Positions 5,530 to 6,677 of a DNA stretch of 6,677 bases are shown one piece after another. The position numbers and the translations under genes are program-made. Numbering within the stretch: position 1 is the first letter of the stretch; the number at the start of each line of letters is the position of its first letter. Source of the DNA: Bacteroidota bacterium (GTDB taxonomy: Bacteria; Bacteroidota; Rhodothermia; Rhodothermales; UBA10348); contig JACZYK010000147.1 in the NCBI GenBank assembly GCA_022571135.1, positions 1-6,677 of the forward strand, given 5' to 3'. The notes below the pieces were generated by a model. The model was not told the DNA's origin. It saw only the letters and a list, made by a program, of their open reading frames with translations, and made no database searches.

Positions 5530-6677
5530 GCGCGCCTTGGTGTTTCTTCGGCGTTATTGGGGCCATGCAGACTTTCGGCCAGCACAGTGGAGGACGATTC
5601 AGGCCGTTCTTGAGGGACGTGACGTACTGGGAGTGCTGCCTACCGGTGGCGGGAAGTCGCTCTGCTATCAGGTTCCTGCGCTTATTTCGGGCCGGTTAAC
5701 ACTCGTCGTCTCTCCGCTGATCGCATTGATGGAAGATCAGATCCGGGGTCTGGTCGCGCGCGGAATTCCGGCTGCAAATCTGGCAGGAAATCTGTCAAGG
5801 CCGAAGATGGCGGAAATCCTTGAAAGTGCTCGGTACGGGGTGTATCGGGTTCTGTATGTGTCGCCGGAGCGGCTCAACACGGAAGAATTTCGTAGCCGGG
5901 CAGGTAAGCTGCCGGTAGGCCTTCTGGCCGTCGACGAGGCGCATTGCGTCAGCGAGTGGGGACACGACTTCAGGCCCGAATACCGTACGATTCCGCGAAT
6001 CTACGAGGCTGTTAAACGGCCTCCTGTCATTGCATTGACCGCCACGGCTGCGCCCAGAACCCGGACGGACATTATCCGCTGTCTGCTCCTTAAGAACCCG
6101 CTTGTAATCCAAGAAGGAATCGATCGGCCGAATCTGATCTTTTCCGTTTTTCGCACGCACGCAAAGCGCAAAATGGTCAGGGAGATTCTGGAAGCTGTGC
6201 CGGGTAGCGCCCTCGTTTACGCCTCGACCCGGCTGGATGTCGAGGTATGGGGAGATACGCTCATACGCGACGGCTATCTGGCGGAAACGTATCACGGCGG
6301 AATGAACTCGGAAGCTCGGACCCTGGCCCAATATCGATGGCAGACCGGGCGCACACGCGTAATGGTTGCCACCAACGCGTTCGGGATGGGGATAGATAAG
6401 CCGGACGTTCGGAGCGTAACGCACGTCGGGCTGCCCCTATCCATTGAAGCCTATTATCAGGAAGTCGGTCGCGCCGGTCGGGATGGGGAGAGGGCCTATG
6501 CCACGCTGCTGTTCGGGCCGGAAGACGCCCGTCTTCGCACGCAGATGCAGACGTCAACCCATCCCCTGCCGGTCGGCATTCGCGGGGCGACCGGGTGGTT
6601 TGGCCGGAGCGGACGTGACGTCCGTACTTCCTTTCGACTGAGAAGGCGCGCCTTGAGGCGACTTAAAGAGATGACGA
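5474..6677 (+). CDS. recQ: ATP-dependent DNA helicase RecQ (3' partial)
   Basis: 3'-5' superfamily 2 DNA helicase acting in recombination and replication-fork repair. The frame is open from ATG 5474 to the window edge (401 residues) and cut there. Helicase motifs are complete and in order: motif 0 FRPAQ (34-38), motif I LPTGGGKS (55-62), Ia VVSPLIALMEDQ (78-89), II DEAH (154-157) with the RecQ aromatic loop SEWGHDFRPEY (160-170), III ALTATA (187-192), IV ALVYASTR (246-253), V VATNAFGMGIDKPDVR (298-313) and VI YYQEVGRAGRDG (327-338). The start overlaps aroK by 56 bp; a GTG at 5540 would avoid the overlap but leaves very little before motif 0. No cysteine appears in the 63 residues after motif VI, where zinc-type RecQs such as E. 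coli's begin their cysteine cluster, so this may be a zinc-less RecQ. Close coupling with aroK suggests one transcript. Confidence 0.96.
   Translation, partial: MQYPHIPAQIEEDPSRLYERALVFLRRYWGHADFRPAQWRTIQAVLEGRDVLGVLPTGGGKSLCYQVPALISGRLTLVVSPLIALMEDQIRGLVARGIPAANLAGNLSRPKMAEILESARYGVYRVLYVSPERLNTEEFRSRAGKLPVGLLAVDEAHCVSEWGHDFRPEYRTIPRIYEAVKRPPVIALTATAAPRTRTDIIRCLLLKNPLVIQEGIDRPNLIFSVFRTHAKRKMVREILEAVPGSALVYASTRLDVEVWGDTLIRDGYLAETYHGGMNSEARTLAQYRWQTGRTRVMVATNAFGMGIDKPDVRSVTHVGLPLSIEAYYQEVGRAGRDGERAYATLLFGPEDARLRTQMQTSTHPLPVGIRGATGWFGRSGRDVRTSFRLRRRALRRLKEMT

Noticed and set aside
5795..6424. Minus-strand open frame (209 codons) opposite recQ
   Set aside because: Antisense to RecQ helicase motifs II-V; no recognisable protein features.

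Overview
The window looks like a stretch of chromosome from a Gram-negative bacterium. It is GC-rich by eye, gene-dense, and carries seven genes. Two proteins point to an envelope with a periplasm: a multihaem c-type cytochrome and a lipoprotein with a lipobox. The style of the RecQ (FRPAQ start, no zinc-cysteine cluster so far), the shikimate kinase, and the weak or missing Shine-Dalgarno motifs before several genes recall the Bacteroidota/Rhodothermota group. That placement is a low-confidence inference. I see no mobile element, CRISPR array, tRNA or rRNA.

Layout. Bases 1-1766 (+) hold the 3' part of a multihaem cytochrome c fused to a tetratricopeptide-repeat (TPR) domain; its N-terminus lies outside the window. 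It converges, across 66 bp, on a minus-strand group that reads in the order truA (4838-4101), a kelch-like lipoprotein (3908-2562), a two-helix small membrane protein (2554-2366) and tadA (2315-1833). The lipoprotein and the small membrane protein are 7 bp apart and the next gap is 50 bp, so these three are probably one transcript. truA is set off by 192 bp containing a short perfect hairpin. Divergent from truA, across about 112 bp, aroK (4951-5529, +) is followed by an overlapping recQ (from 5474, +) that runs off the right edge.

Functions. Two genes act on tRNA: TruA makes pseudouridine in the anticodon stem-loop and TadA makes inosine at the wobble base. AroK is a step of aromatic amino-acid synthesis and RecQ is a DNA-repair helicase. 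The envelope genes (cytochrome-TPR, kelch lipoprotein, small membrane protein) are the less understood part. The window is mostly housekeeping. I did not find a convincing new multi-gene system; the best leads are the cytochrome-TPR fusion and the kelch lipoprotein/small membrane protein pair.
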